DNA of 64,000 nt from Catenulispora sp. GP43 (GTDB lineage: Bacteria > Actinomycetota > Actinomycetes > Streptomycetales > Catenulisporaceae), in the NCBI RefSeq assembly GCF_041260665.1, contig NZ_JBGCCT010000001.1, positions 372,001 to 436,000 on the forward strand. Direction: 5' to 3'. Positions within the stretch are counted from its first letter, which is position 1. Every line of letters begins with the position of its first letter. Of the stretch, positions 33,947 to 42,676 are shown piece by piece. A program made the translations under genes and the position numbers. Below the pieces are notes generated by a model, which saw only the letters and a program-made list of their open reading frames with translations, ran no database searches and had not been told where the DNA came from.

Positions 33947-35116
33947 TCAGGACTGCGGGCGCACCTGCTCCAGGTGCTGGCTCAGCCAACCGTAGGCCTG
34001 CGGCAGCCACTGCTTCCACACCTCGGTGTTGTGCGAGCCGTGGTCCTTCTTCAGCACGTCCACCACGCCCGGTGCCACCTGCTGCAGCGAGAGCGCGTCG
34101 GAGAGCACGGAGCCGTGCGCGTCCTCGGCCGAGGCCGCGGCCAGCAGTGCCACCGGCGGGTTGGGCTTGTGGTTCTGCAGGATCCACAGCGTGGAGTTCT
34201 GGTTGGCGAAGGCCGGACCGTACTTGGACACATAGCCGCCGGGCCGCACGTCGCCGCTCATCTGCACCGCGGCGCTGAACAGCTGCGGGTACTGCACCAG
34301 CAGCTTGCCGGCGCACAGGCCGCCCTCGGAGTAGCCCATCATGCCCCAGCCGGAACGGTCGGTGGTGACCCGGAAGGTACGCTCGATCATGGTCCGGATG
34401 TCGTCGGTGATGAAGGTCGCCACCTGCGGACCGCCGGGGATGTCGGTGCAGTCGGTGTTCACGCCCTTGACCGGCGAGATGTTCACCGCGACCAGCACGA
34501 ACGGGGTGGCGGCGTGCTGCTGGACGAGCGTGCCCAGCTCCTTCTGGCCCGCCATGTTGCCGAACCAGGTCTGCGGGGTGCCCGGGTAGCCGGGGAACAG
34601 CAGGACGACCGGGAAGTCGGTGTTCGCATACGCCGGGTCGTTGTACTGCGGCGGCGTCCAGACCATCACGTCGTTCGTGCCGCCCAGGCCCGACTTGGGC
34701 CCGGTGAAGCTGGTCACCAGCGCGTCGTCGCCGTACTTCTTGAAGTCCTGCGCCGGGCCCGCCGGCCGCACGCGCGGCACCACCTGGCCGCGGCCGCCCT
34801 GGGCCCGGCCGTCGGTCAGGTCGCCGCCGTCGATCGGGGTGCCGGCGGCCACCGTGTTCTGGTGGATGATCACGCCCGGGCTGCCGGTGTCGCCGAGCAA
34901 GTCGTCCCAGGACGCGTAGAGCCCGTAGTAGTTGTTGACAACCACACCGCACAGCAGGATCGCCATGACCTGACTCACGCCGATCATCGACAGTCGCCCC
35001 GCGGCGCGCATGGGGCGCGGTCCGCGGATGCGGTTCCACAGCAGATATGTGCCGATCGGTGCGGCGACCGCGAGAACGATCGCCGTAACCATCATCGGCC
35101 AGCCGGTCGGGCTCAT
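33947..35116 (-). CDS. Membrane-anchored esterase/alpha-beta hydrolase (mycolyltransferase-like fold)
   Basis: 389 residues. Two N-terminal membrane segments (about 8-26 and 44-62) lead to an extracytoplasmic hydrolase domain with the nucleophile elbow GYSEGG, an acid later in the chain and a His near KDHGSHN. The layout is that of the esterase family related to antigen 85 and seen often as putative esterase in actinomycetes. The substrate is unknown; lipid or glycan esters of the envelope are plausible. Confidence 0.8.
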   Translation of the reverse strand: MSPTGWPMMVTAIVLAVAAPIGTYLLWNRIRGPRPMRAAGRLSMIGVSQVMAILLCGVVVNNYYGLYASWDDLLGDTGSPGVIIHQNTVAAGTPIDGGDLTDGRAQGGRGQVVPRVRPAGPAQDFKKYGDDALVTSFTGPKSGLGGTNDVMVWTPPQYNDPAYANTDFPVVLLFPGYPGTPQTWFGNMAGQKELGTLVQQHAATPFVLVAVNISPVKGVNTDCTDIPGGPQVATFITDDIRTMIERTFRVTTDRSGWGMMGYSEGGLCAGKLLVQYPQLFSAAVQMSGDVRPGGYVSKYGPAFANQNSTLWILQNHKPNPPVALLAAASAEDAHGSVLSDALSLQQVAPGVVDVLKKDHGSHNTEVWKQWLPQAYGWLSQHLEQVRPQS

Positions 35117-35235
35117 CGAAACTTCGGACCTCTCGGAACTTGCCTGGACAGCGGGCTGATCGCCGGGCTCCCGTGGTCGTACGGGGGCTGCTCCGCCGCT
35201 GGTAAGACGCTAATAAGTCCCAAGCGGTTGCCTCC

Positions 35236-35265
35236 GGCGCGCACCGTTTTGAACCGGCGCGCGCC
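35236..35265 (-). terminator. Probable terminator of the dapD-dapE operon
   Basis: GGCGCGC and GCGCGCC enclose 16 nt in which CCG can pair with CGG. It lies 17 bp beyond the dapE stop codon. No T-run follows. Confidence 0.45.
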
Positions 35266-35281
35266 ACCGCGGGTCGTCAGC

Positions 35282-36397
35282 TCAGGCGATGGAGCCGAGC
35301 CAGCTTCTCATCCGTTCCGCACATCGGACAACTTGCCCCAAGTCCACTGATTCATCGGGTTTGTGAGCCAGGGATCCGTCTCCGGGCCCGTAATTCACGC
35401 CCGGAACACCGAGTTCGGCGAACCGGGCGACATCGGTCCAGCCGAACTTCGCCGTGGGCTCGCCGTCCACGCCGGCCATGACGGCGCCGACGAACTCAGC
35501 CGCCAGCGGCAGGTGCAGACCGGGACGCGCCGCCGGAGCGGTGTCCGTGACCACGATCTCAGCGTCCAGATCCGCGAAGACCTCGCGGACGTGACGTTCC
35601 GCATCGTCCTGAGTGCGGTCCGGGGCGAAGCGGAAATTCACGAGCACCGAGCACTCGTCCGGGATGACGTTGCCGGCCACGCCGCCGGTGATCCCGACCG
35701 CGTTCAGGCCCTCGCGGTACTCCAGACCCTCCACCTCGACCCGGCGCGGCTGGTACTCCGCGAGCCGCCGCAGCGCGGCACCGGCCTTGTGGATGGCGTT
35801 GTCGCCGAGCCAGGAGCGGGCCGAGTGCGCGCGGGCGCCGCGGAAGGTCAGCCGGGCCCGCATCGTGCCCTGGCAGCCGCCCTCGACGATGTTGTTGCTC
35901 GGCTCCAGCAACACCGCGAAGTCGGCGGCGAACCACTCCGGCCGGGTGCGGATCAGCCGGCCCAGACTGTTGCGCTCGGCCTCGACCTCCTCGCACTCGT
36001 AGAAGACATACGTCACATCGCGGTTCGGCTCGGCCAGGGCGGCGGCCAGCACCAACTGGACCGCCACACCGGCCTTCATGTCCGAGGTGCCGCAGCCGCG
36101 CAGGGTCCCGGTCTCCCAGTCGCCCTCCAGGAGCGAGGGGACGTTGCGGCGCCCGGTGCTGTCGACCGCGATCGGCACGGTGTCCAGGTGCCCGGCCAGG
36201 ATCACCCGCTCGGCGCGGCCGAGGTTGGTGCGCGCCAGCACCGAGTCGCCGTCGCGCAGCACCTCGAGGTGCGGATACGGACGCAGCGCCGCCTCGACCG
36301 CGTCGGCGAGCGCCTTCTCGTCACCGCTCACGGACTCGATGTCGACGAGCGCCGCGGTCAGGCGCGCGGCGCTCTGCGTGAGGTCCAGGCCGGACAT
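35282..36397 (-). CDS. dapE: Succinyl-diaminopimelate desuccinylase
   Basis: 371 residues, M20-family zinc hydrolase that releases succinate from N-succinyl-LL-diaminopimelate in lysine and peptidoglycan precursor synthesis. Metal/catalytic motifs: GHLDTVP, GCGTSDMKAG, YECEEVEAE. The dimerisation domain contains GARAHSARSWLGDNA, and the C-terminal metal histidine is in SLAHKPDE. Cotranscribed behind dapD with a 20-bp gap. Confidence 0.92.
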   Translation of the reverse strand: MSGLDLTQSAARLTAALVDIESVSGDEKALADAVEAALRPYPHLEVLRDGDSVLARTNLGRAERVILAGHLDTVPIAVDSTGRRNVPSLLEGDWETGTLRGCGTSDMKAGVAVQLVLAAALAEPNRDVTYVFYECEEVEAERNSLGRLIRTRPEWFAADFAVLLEPSNNIVEGGCQGTMRARLTFRGARAHSARSWLGDNAIHKAGAALRRLAEYQPRRVEVEGLEYREGLNAVGITGGVAGNVIPDECSVLVNFRFAPDRTQDDAERHVREVFADLDAEIVVTDTAPAARPGLHLPLAAEFVGAVMAGVDGEPTAKFGWTDVARFAELGVPGVNYGPGDGSLAHKPDESVDLGQVVRCAERMRSWLGSIA

Positions 36398-36417
36398 CGC
36401 TTGGTCGCTCCCCGTCC

Positions 36418-37269
36418 TCAGCCGGTGAATCCGTTGTCGCGCAGCAGGTCGTTGATCTGCAGCTTGTCGTGCGACTCGCCGGGGGCCAGGCGGCGCAGCA
36501 CCAGCAGGCACGGGGTGGTGAACTCCCCGCCGGGGAACTTCTTCACGCGGGTCGAGCTGACACATACCGACCAGGCCGGGGCCTCGCCGCGGGGCAGTTC
36601 CTCGCCGGTCTCGGCGTCGAAGACGCGCATCGACTTGGTGAGGTTGGTGCCCGAGCCGAGCTTGGCGCCCTGGCGGACCCGGGCGCCCTCGACGACCATC
36701 GAGCGCGAACCGATGAACGCGTCGTCCTCGATCACCACCGGGACCGCGTTCGGCGGTTCCAGCACGCCGCCGATGCCGACTCCGCCGGACAGGTGGACGT
36801 TCTTGCCGACCTGCGCGCAGGAGCCGACGGTGGCCCAGGTGTCGACCATGGTGCCGGCGTCCACGTAGCCGCCGATGTTCACGAACGAGGGCATCAGGAT
36901 CGCGCCGGAGGAGACGTAGGAGCCCCACCGGACGATGGCCCCGGGCACCACGCGCGCCCCGCCGAAGTCGCTCTTCAGCGGCATCTTGTCGTGGTAGCGG
37001 AAGTCGCCGGCGTGGGACTCGGCCATGTCCAGGACCTTGAAGGACATCAGGATCGCGCGCTTGGCCCGCTCGTCCACCACGACCTCGTCGGAGGCCGCGT
37101 CCACGAACGCCACCCGCGCGGTGCCGGCGTCGATCAGGTCCACGGCCTCCACCACGGCCTTGCGGGCGTCGGCGTCCGCCGGGCCGAGCTCCGCGCGGCG
37201 CTCCCACAGCTCGTCGATCACTGCCGGGATCGGGGAGGCGAAATCCTGGGCAGTCGGTGCGTTCGTCAT
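36418..37269 (-). CDS. dapD: Tetrahydrodipicolinate N-succinyltransferase, proteobacterial type
   Basis: 283 residues, trimeric left-handed beta-helix acyltransferase that adds succinyl from succinyl-CoA to tetrahydrodipicolinate. Seen: SYVSSGAILMPSFVNIGGYV, MVDTWATVGSCAQVGKN and HLSGGVGIGGVLEP. These motifs and the length match the E. coli form, not the DapD form known from mycobacteria and corynebacteria. The ATG at 37269 was chosen over one three codons upstream. First gene of the dapD-dapE pair. Confidence 0.9.
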   Translation of the reverse strand: MTNAPTAQDFASPIPAVIDELWERRAELGPADADARKAVVEAVDLIDAGTARVAFVDAASDEVVVDERAKRAILMSFKVLDMAESHAGDFRYHDKMPLKSDFGGARVVPGAIVRWGSYVSSGAILMPSFVNIGGYVDAGTMVDTWATVGSCAQVGKNVHLSGGVGIGGVLEPPNAVPVVIEDDAFIGSRSMVVEGARVRQGAKLGSGTNLTKSMRVFDAETGEELPRGEAPAWSVCVSSTRVKKFPGGEFTTPCLLVLRRLAPGESHDKLQINDLLRDNGFTG

Positions 37270-37360
37270 GGCCACCACGATATGTGTTTCAGCTACGGTG
37301 GCCTCGCGGCGTTCACACCGCAGGACGGATCTCGGACATTTACGGACGGAACTGGACGGT

Positions 37361-38302
37361 ATGGGTCAGAGAGGCCGCCCCCGAGGCAGGCAGGAACAAG
37401 CGCCGCGCAAATCCCGGCACATCGGTGCCTGGATCGTGACCGTGATGTTGCTCGGCGCGCTGGGCGCCGGCGGCTTCTTCGTGTACCACGCGTTCACCGG
37501 CGGGGTCTCCGCCGAGAACTGCACGGCCATCGGAGCAGACGGCCAGTCCTCCACCATCGCCAACGAACGGATGGCCAACGCGGCCACCATCGCCGCGGTG
37601 TCCCGGGCCAAGAACCTGCCGGAGCGGGCGACGATAATCGCCCTGGCCACGGCCGAGCAGGAGTCGAAGATCCAGAACCTGACCGGCGGCGACCGCGACT
37701 CGCTGGGCCTGTTCCAGCAGCGGCCCTCGCAGGGCTGGGGCACCCCGGACCAGATCATGGACCCGGTGTACTCGACCGGGAAGTTCTTCTACGCGCTGCT
37801 GAACGTGAACAACTGGGAGACCATCGACGTCGGCAAGGCCGCGCAGGCCGTGCAGCGCTCGGCGGACTCCTCGGGCGAGTCCTACGGGCAGTGGGAGGAG
37901 ATGGCCACGATCCTGGCGACCACGCTGGACGCCAAGTCGGGAACCTCGCTGACCTGCACGTACGAAGACCCGAAGCTGGCCGCCGAGACCCCCGGCTCGA
38001 ACGGCCTGACGCCCCGGGCGTCGACCGTGGGCCAGGCGCTGGTGAAGCAGTTCAGCGCGAACGGCGCGGCCGCGGCTCCGCAGTACTCGCACTCCAGCGA
38101 CGGCCTGACGCTGCGGATAACGTCCAACAACCTGTTCACCCCGCAGGTGCTCGCCGCCTGGGCCGTGGCCTCGTCCAAGACGCTGAACGTGGACCGGGTG
38201 CAGTACGCGAACGAGGTGTGGACCCGGTCTTCGGGCAAGTGGGAGTCGACGTCGTCCTCGACCAACGGGACGGTGGACGTCTCGGTGGCGAAGGGCGGCT
38301 GA
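37361..38302 (+). CDS. Membrane-anchored protein with lysozyme/transglycosylase-like motif
   Basis: 313 residues. Basic N-terminus, one membrane helix (about 22-45), then an extracytoplasmic domain. ATAEQESKIQNL and DSLGLFQQRPSQGWGTPDQI resemble the catalytic-Glu and substrate segments of lytic transglycosylase-like folds (Glu before Ser, then GLFQQ). Relatives in streptomycetes are often labelled heavy metal transporter without support. A role in peptidoglycan turnover is an inference. Starts 91 bp from divergent dapD. Confidence 0.65.
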   Translation: MGQRGRPRGRQEQAPRKSRHIGAWIVTVMLLGALGAGGFFVYHAFTGGVSAENCTAIGADGQSSTIANERMANAATIAAVSRAKNLPERATIIALATAEQESKIQNLTGGDRDSLGLFQQRPSQGWGTPDQIMDPVYSTGKFFYALLNVNNWETIDVGKAAQAVQRSADSSGESYGQWEEMATILATTLDAKSGTSLTCTYEDPKLAAETPGSNGLTPRASTVGQALVKQFSANGAAAAPQYSHSSDGLTLRITSNNLFTPQVLAAWAVASSKTLNVDRVQYANEVWTRSSGKWESTSSSTNGTVDVSVAKGG

Positions 38303-38321
38303 CCCCTGGCACGCTGGGGCG

Positions 38322-38942
38322 ATGACATGGATCGTGTTCGATTACGGTGAGGTCATCGCCCAGCGGCCGCCGGAGCAGGCCTTCGCACGGCTGGCCGACA
38401 TCGTCGAGGCGCCGGCCGCGGACTTCACCGAGGGCTACTGGCTCCATCGCGACAAGTACGACCGCGGCGCGGCAGAGCTCGACTACTGGCAGGCGGTCGG
38501 CGCGCGGGCGCAGGTCGACGTGGGCCCGGCCGAGGCCGCGGCGCTGAGCGCCGCGGACGTCGAGCTGTGGAACACCCTCGACCCGAGCTCGGTGGAGCTG
38601 ATCGCCGATCTCGCGGCGGCCGGGAGGCGGCTGGCGCTGTTGTCGAACGCGCCGATCGCCCACGGTGCGGCTTTCCGGACGCGGCAGTGGGCCGAGCCGT
38701 TCGAGCACTTCGTGATCTCCGGTGAGCTGGGTGTCGCCAAGCCCGACCCGGCGATCTGGCAGGCCCTGCTGGACCGGCTCGGCGCCCCGGCCGGCGAGAT
38801 CCTCTTCCTGGACGACCGCGAGGTCAACGTCGCCGCGGCCCGCGACGCCGGGATCCGGGCATTCGTGTGGACCGGCGCGGAGGCAGCGCGGAGGCACATT
38901 GCGGAATTCGACAAAGAATCCCCTTCAGTTCCGGTACGTTGA
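38322..38942 (+). CDS. HAD-superfamily hydrolase
   Basis: 206 residues. Motif I is FDYGEVI (nucleophile Asp7; the second Asp is replaced by Gly, as in many class-IA HADs of the FDFGGVL type), motif II LLSNAP, motif III lysine in AKPDPAIW, and motif IV LFLDDREVNVAAAR. Helical cap between motifs I and II. It follows the previous gene by 20 bp, so they may be cotranscribed. Substrate unknown. Confidence 0.85.
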   Translation: MTWIVFDYGEVIAQRPPEQAFARLADIVEAPAADFTEGYWLHRDKYDRGAAELDYWQAVGARAQVDVGPAEAAALSAADVELWNTLDPSSVELIADLAAAGRRLALLSNAPIAHGAAFRTRQWAEPFEHFVISGELGVAKPDPAIWQALLDRLGAPAGEILFLDDREVNVAAARDAGIRAFVWTGAEAARRHIAEFDKESPSVPVR

Positions 38943-39090
38943 TAGCGGTTCTGATATCGGACGACCCAATCACCGTCTGGAAATATTACTTCCCTTTTAC
39001 TTCTTCCGGCGTTTCCCCGAGCGGGGTTCATCCGTTGGGCAGGGAGCTGTCGCGTAAACGTGGCAGCCCCAATCCGAGGAGAACCAGGCA

Positions 39091-39798
39091 ATGAGCACCT
39101 TGAGCACCACGGTCCGGCGCGGCCTGGTCGTCACGGCGGCCGCGATGGCCGCCGGTCCCGTCGTCGGCGGCGTCGCCTCCGCGGCGACCGCACCGACGAC
39201 CAGCACCCCGCTGGACGCCGCGCCGATCTCGACCACTGTCGCCGACGCCACCGGGCTGGCCGCCGCGCCGATGCCCGTGACCCGCTCCGCGCTGCCGCTG
39301 GCCGGCGGGCTGAGTTCGATCATGCCGATCAACGGCGGCCTGGCCAACGCCCTGCCGCTGAACAACCTGGCCGGCGGGCTGCCGGTGAGCGGGCTGGTCG
39401 GCCAGATCCCGGTGGTCGGGCCGATGGCCCAGAACCTGCCGGTGATCGGCCAGCTGACCGGTGAGCCGGCCCCGACCCCGGCGGCCGCCCAGACCGCCGG
39501 CCAGCAGGCCGGCGCCGACCTGCAGGCCGCCTTCCCACCCCCGCACATGCCGACCCCGCCGGCCCTGATGAGGCCGGCCGCGCACCCCGGCACCCGCAGC
39601 CGGATGGTCTCGCCGGTCGCGCCCGCGGTCACCGCCCCGACGATCACCCCGGCCCCAGCCGCGGCGCCGGCCATGCAGGCTCCGGCCGCCGCGCCCAAGC
39701 CGCAGAGCTCGCTGCCGCTGGTCGGCAACCTGCCGCTGGTCGGCGGGCTGACGCAGGGCCTGCCGGTCGGCAGCCTGACCTCGCTCGGCAGCTTCTAG
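39091..39798 (+). CDS. Secreted Ala/Pro-rich protein with repeated LPVVG/LPLVG-like motifs
   Basis: 235 residues, no family recognised. Signal peptide (about residues 1-31, ending VASAA). The mature chain has two blocks of short hydrophobic repeats: LAGGLPVSGLVGQIPVVGPM with NLPVIGQL, and near the C-terminus LPLVGNLPLVGGL with LPVGSL, separated by a Pro/Ala-rich linker. Such repeats suggest a surface-active or wall-associated protein. The upstream 148 bp is less GC-rich than its surroundings and probably holds the promoter. A strong terminator follows. Confidence 0.6.
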   Translation: MSTLSTTVRRGLVVTAAAMAAGPVVGGVASAATAPTTSTPLDAAPISTTVADATGLAAAPMPVTRSALPLAGGLSSIMPINGGLANALPLNNLAGGLPVSGLVGQIPVVGPMAQNLPVIGQLTGEPAPTPAAAQTAGQQAGADLQAAFPPPHMPTPPALMRPAAHPGTRSRMVSPVAPAVTAPTITPAPAAAPAMQAPAAAPKPQSSLPLVGNLPLVGGLTQGLPVGSLTSLGSF

Positions 39799-39819
39799 AC
39801 CGGTTCAGAACCCTTCCCC

Positions 39820-39859
39820 AAGGCCTCTGGCATGCGCGCCCGCGCATGCCAGAGGCCTT
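39820..39859 (+). terminator. Strong terminator upstream of the fxs cassette
   Basis: Stem of about 18 bp (AAGGCCTCTGGCATGCGC and complement) with a minimal loop, followed by TTTCT. It separates the secreted-protein gene from fxsA, so fxsA needs its own promoter in the next ~140 bp. Confidence 0.88.
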
Positions 39860-39894
39860 TCTGATGTCACACAACCCGATGAAAAGAGGAATCC

Positions 39895-39904
39895 CTCCTA
39901 GGAG
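39895..39904. promoter_or_regulatory. Ten-bp palindrome CTCCTAGGAG upstream of fxsA
   Basis: Perfect palindrome 94 bp before the fxsA ATG; a CTTCGC-N11-GCGAAG inverted repeat (39920-39942) follows it. Either could be a regulator site. No clear -10/-35 pair was recognised. Confidence 0.25.
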
Positions 39905-39997
39905 CGATTATCCGCAACTCTTCGCATGCGGCCGCCGCGAAGGCGCAATGAATCGCCATGCGCGACAACGTGTGAACCGCCCCATCGGGAGCCACGG

Positions 39998-40195
39998 ATG
40001 AAGCACCGCCACGGCAAGACGACAAGTGTCAGTTCCGGTCTGGTGGACTTGAGCGAGGAGTCCCTGGCCGACGTCTCGCGCTCGGTCTCGGCCGGCGAGG
40101 TGCGGTCCGAGGATGTCGACCGGCGGATCAGCCCACCCAGGGACGGCGGGACCGCGACGGTGCCGGTGGCCGCCTCGTTCAACTCGGCCGTATGA
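39998..40195 (+). CDS. fxsA: FxSxx-COOH RiPP precursor peptide FxsA
   Basis: 65 residues ending in Phe61-Asn62-Ser63-Ala64-Val65, i.e. F-x-S-x-x at the C-terminus, the defining feature of this precursor family. The leader contains GLVDLSEESLADVSRSVSA, the conserved hydrophobic/acidic segment. Known maturases of this family install a three-residue cyclophane by linking the Phe ring to the side-chain carbon of the residue two positions on, so Phe61-Ser63 is the predicted ring. A GGGAG ribosome site lies 9 nt upstream. The stop overlaps the fxsB start by four bases (ATGA). Confidence 0.92.
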   Translation: MKHRHGKTTSVSSGLVDLSEESLADVSRSVSAGEVRSEDVDRRISPPRDGGTATVPVAASFNSAV

Positions 40196-42585
40196 CCGCG
40201 GCGAACGGGGCGCCGCCATTCCGGCAATTCGTGCTGAAAGTGGCAACCCGCTGCGATCTCGCTTGTGATCATTGTTACGTCTACGAGGCCGCCGACAGCT
40301 CGTGGCGCCACAAACCGCGCTTCATGACGGAGGAGACGGTACGGCGCACCGCAGAGCGGATCGCCGAACACGCCGCCTCGCACCGTCTCCCTGCCGTCGC
40401 CCTGGTGTTGCATGGCGGGGAGCCACTGCTTCTGGGGCCGGCGCGGATGCGCGTAGCAATGTCTACATTGCGTGAGGTCATCGAGAGCGCGGGCTGTGCG
40501 GTGGACCTGCGTGTCCACACCAACGGAGTCCGACTCACGAGCGAGTACTGCGACTTGTTCCGCGAACACCGCGTACGCGTCGGTGTGTCCCTGGACGGTG
40601 ATCACGCCGCGTCCGACAGACACCGACGCTTCGCCAATGGAGCATCCAGCCATACGCAGGCACTACGCGCGGTTTCGCTATTGCGCGACGACTACCCGGA
40701 CATCTACGCGGGCGTCCTATGCACGATCGACGTGCGTAACGACCCAGTAGCCGTGTACGAGGCGGTGCACGATGCCTCTCCCCCGCGCGCGGACTTCCTC
40801 CTCCCCCACGCCACGCATAGCGATCCGCCGCTCAGAGCGAATCCCGAACGCGCCGAATACGCGGACTGGATGCTCGCGGTGTTCGATCGCTGGAACGCCG
40901 AGAACCGTCCCTTCCCGATTCGCTCCTTCACCTCGGTCCTGGACGCCTTCCGCGGGTTGCCGAGCGGGACGGAGTCGCTCGGCTTAGACCCGGTCGATCT
41001 GGTGGTCGTGGAGGCCGACGGAACTCTGGAGCAGACGGACTCCCTTAAAGCGGCCTACGACGGCGCTCCCGCCACCGGCTTCGCAGTCGCTGAGCACTCC
41101 TTCGACGAGGCCTCCGGGCATCCGGGCTTCGAGGCCCGGCGCCATGGCTTGGCCGATCTGTGCGAAGCCTGCCGACGCTGTCCTGTGGTCTTGGTATGCG
41201 GAGGCGGCCTGCGCACGCATCGCTATAGCGCCCCCTCTGAGGTGACTTCCCCGTCTCCCTCGACCGATTCGTTTGATCATCCGAGCGTCTACTGCAAAGA
41301 CCTCAAGGAGCTGATCATGGGGATCCGCACCCGGACCCAGGCGCCGGCCGTCGCACAGGTTCCGGCGCAGCGTTCCCTAGGACTGTCCGCAGACGTGCTG
41401 CATCAGTTGGCGCACGGATACGGCGACGCTAAAGCGATCACACACCTGAACCGCTTCCAACGCTCGCTCCGCATACTGCTGCTCGCCAAGGTGTTCGCCG
41501 CCGCAGACGGCAGTAGCGGACCGCGCCAAGAACTCGTGGACTCCGCGATCTCCACGCTGAAGACTCTCGATGCCGGACACAAGAACGCCCTGCACGACGT
41601 ACTCGGGCATCCCTATACGTCGGTCTGGGCACTGCGCTGCCTCGACGACGCACAGTCCGGCCGAGCCGATCCCGAGGACTTCGCCCATCTGGCCTCGCTG
41701 GCTGCCGCGATCGCCATCCGCGCCGGCGTCGACGCCGAGATCGAAGTGCCGGTACGGCGCGGCGCTGTGTACCTCCCCACGCTGGGGCGTCTGGTGGTCG
41801 GTGCCGACGCAGGCCGATCCCTGCTGATGCGGATCTCCGGGGGCCACTGCGACGTGCTCGATGCGTCGGGATGGCAAGGCGTCCGGCGTGTGGACCTCCC
41901 TGCGTTCTCCACAGGCGGAATCGCTTTGGAGGACACGGACCCGTTCCGCCGCTGCCACCACTGGGAGGTCGCGCGACGGCTGCCTGAAGGCGACGCCGCC
42001 GCTTGGAGGCGCACTGTCCCCGCCGCGTGGGACCTCCTCGCACGGGACCACCATTCCTACGCGCCGGGCATCGCAGCAGGGCTGTCGACGATCGTGCCAC
42101 TGGCGCCGTCCCTGTCCGGCCGAGCCGTCAGCTCTACAGCGCGCCGCGCTTATGGCGCGATCGGCGCGGCGCTACCTGTGCCGGGCGCTGGTACGCCGGA
42201 CCGGTCCGCCTCCGCGCTCGCGCTCTTGATGATCCACGAGTTCCAGCACGTAAAGCTCGGCGCGGTCCTGGACATGGCAGACCTGCACGACCCGCACGAC
42301 ACCCGGCTGTTCGAGGCGCCATGGCGAGAGGACCCGCGTCCGCTGGAAGGACTGTTGCAGGGAACATACGCGCACGTAGGCGTCACCGACTTCTGGCGCG
42401 TCCGCCGCTTCACCGCGACCGATCCCGAGGAACGCACACACGCCGCCACGGAGTTCGCACTCTGGTTCGCGCACACACTGCGGGCCACACACGTCTTGGC
42501 GGACTCCGGGTCCCTGACCCCGCTCGGCCTGCGCTTCGTGGAGGCGCTGCGGACCACCCTGGAAGGTTGGACGTCCAAAGTCTGA
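40192..42585 (+). CDS. fxsB: FxsB radical SAM/SPASM cyclophane maturase fused to an HEXXH domain
   Basis: 797 residues. Radical SAM cluster motif CDLACDHC (Cys21, Cys25, Cys28), GGEP motif (HGGEPLLLG), and SPASM-like cysteines 324, 327, 330, 336 and 368 for auxiliary iron-sulfur clusters. From about residue 380 a second, mostly helical part carries HEFQH (682-686), the HEXXH domain known as a fusion or partner in Fxs systems; it may be a zinc peptidase for leader removal (inference). Codon 265 is TTA, rare in such genomes. Translationally coupled to fxsA. Confidence 0.92.
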   Translation: MTAANGAPPFRQFVLKVATRCDLACDHCYVYEAADSSWRHKPRFMTEETVRRTAERIAEHAASHRLPAVALVLHGGEPLLLGPARMRVAMSTLREVIESAGCAVDLRVHTNGVRLTSEYCDLFREHRVRVGVSLDGDHAASDRHRRFANGASSHTQALRAVSLLRDDYPDIYAGVLCTIDVRNDPVAVYEAVHDASPPRADFLLPHATHSDPPLRANPERAEYADWMLAVFDRWNAENRPFPIRSFTSVLDAFRGLPSGTESLGLDPVDLVVVEADGTLEQTDSLKAAYDGAPATGFAVAEHSFDEASGHPGFEARRHGLADLCEACRRCPVVLVCGGGLRTHRYSAPSEVTSPSPSTDSFDHPSVYCKDLKELIMGIRTRTQAPAVAQVPAQRSLGLSADVLHQLAHGYGDAKAITHLNRFQRSLRILLLAKVFAAADGSSGPRQELVDSAISTLKTLDAGHKNALHDVLGHPYTSVWALRCLDDAQSGRADPEDFAHLASLAAAIAIRAGVDAEIEVPVRRGAVYLPTLGRLVVGADAGRSLLMRISGGHCDVLDASGWQGVRRVDLPAFSTGGIALEDTDPFRRCHHWEVARRLPEGDAAAWRRTVPAAWDLLARDHHSYAPGIAAGLSTIVPLAPSLSGRAVSSTARRAYGAIGAALPVPGAGTPDRSASALALLMIHEFQHVKLGAVLDMADLHDPHDTRLFEAPWREDPRPLEGLLQGTYAHVGVTDFWRVRRFTATDPEERTHAATEFALWFAHTLRATHVLADSGSLTPLGLRFVEALRTTLEGWTSKV

Positions 42586-42676
42586 CTACTCCGCGCACCG
42601 TTGACGCCATCGATTACGCCGCGCAATCCTTTTGGAGACACAGTGTGAAGAGGAGTGAAGGCCACGGGGTAGGCGG

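Noticed and set aside
39898-40653. 251-codon minus-strand frame over fxsA
   Set aside because: Antisense to fxsA and the start of fxsB; no recognisable domain and no ribosome site.
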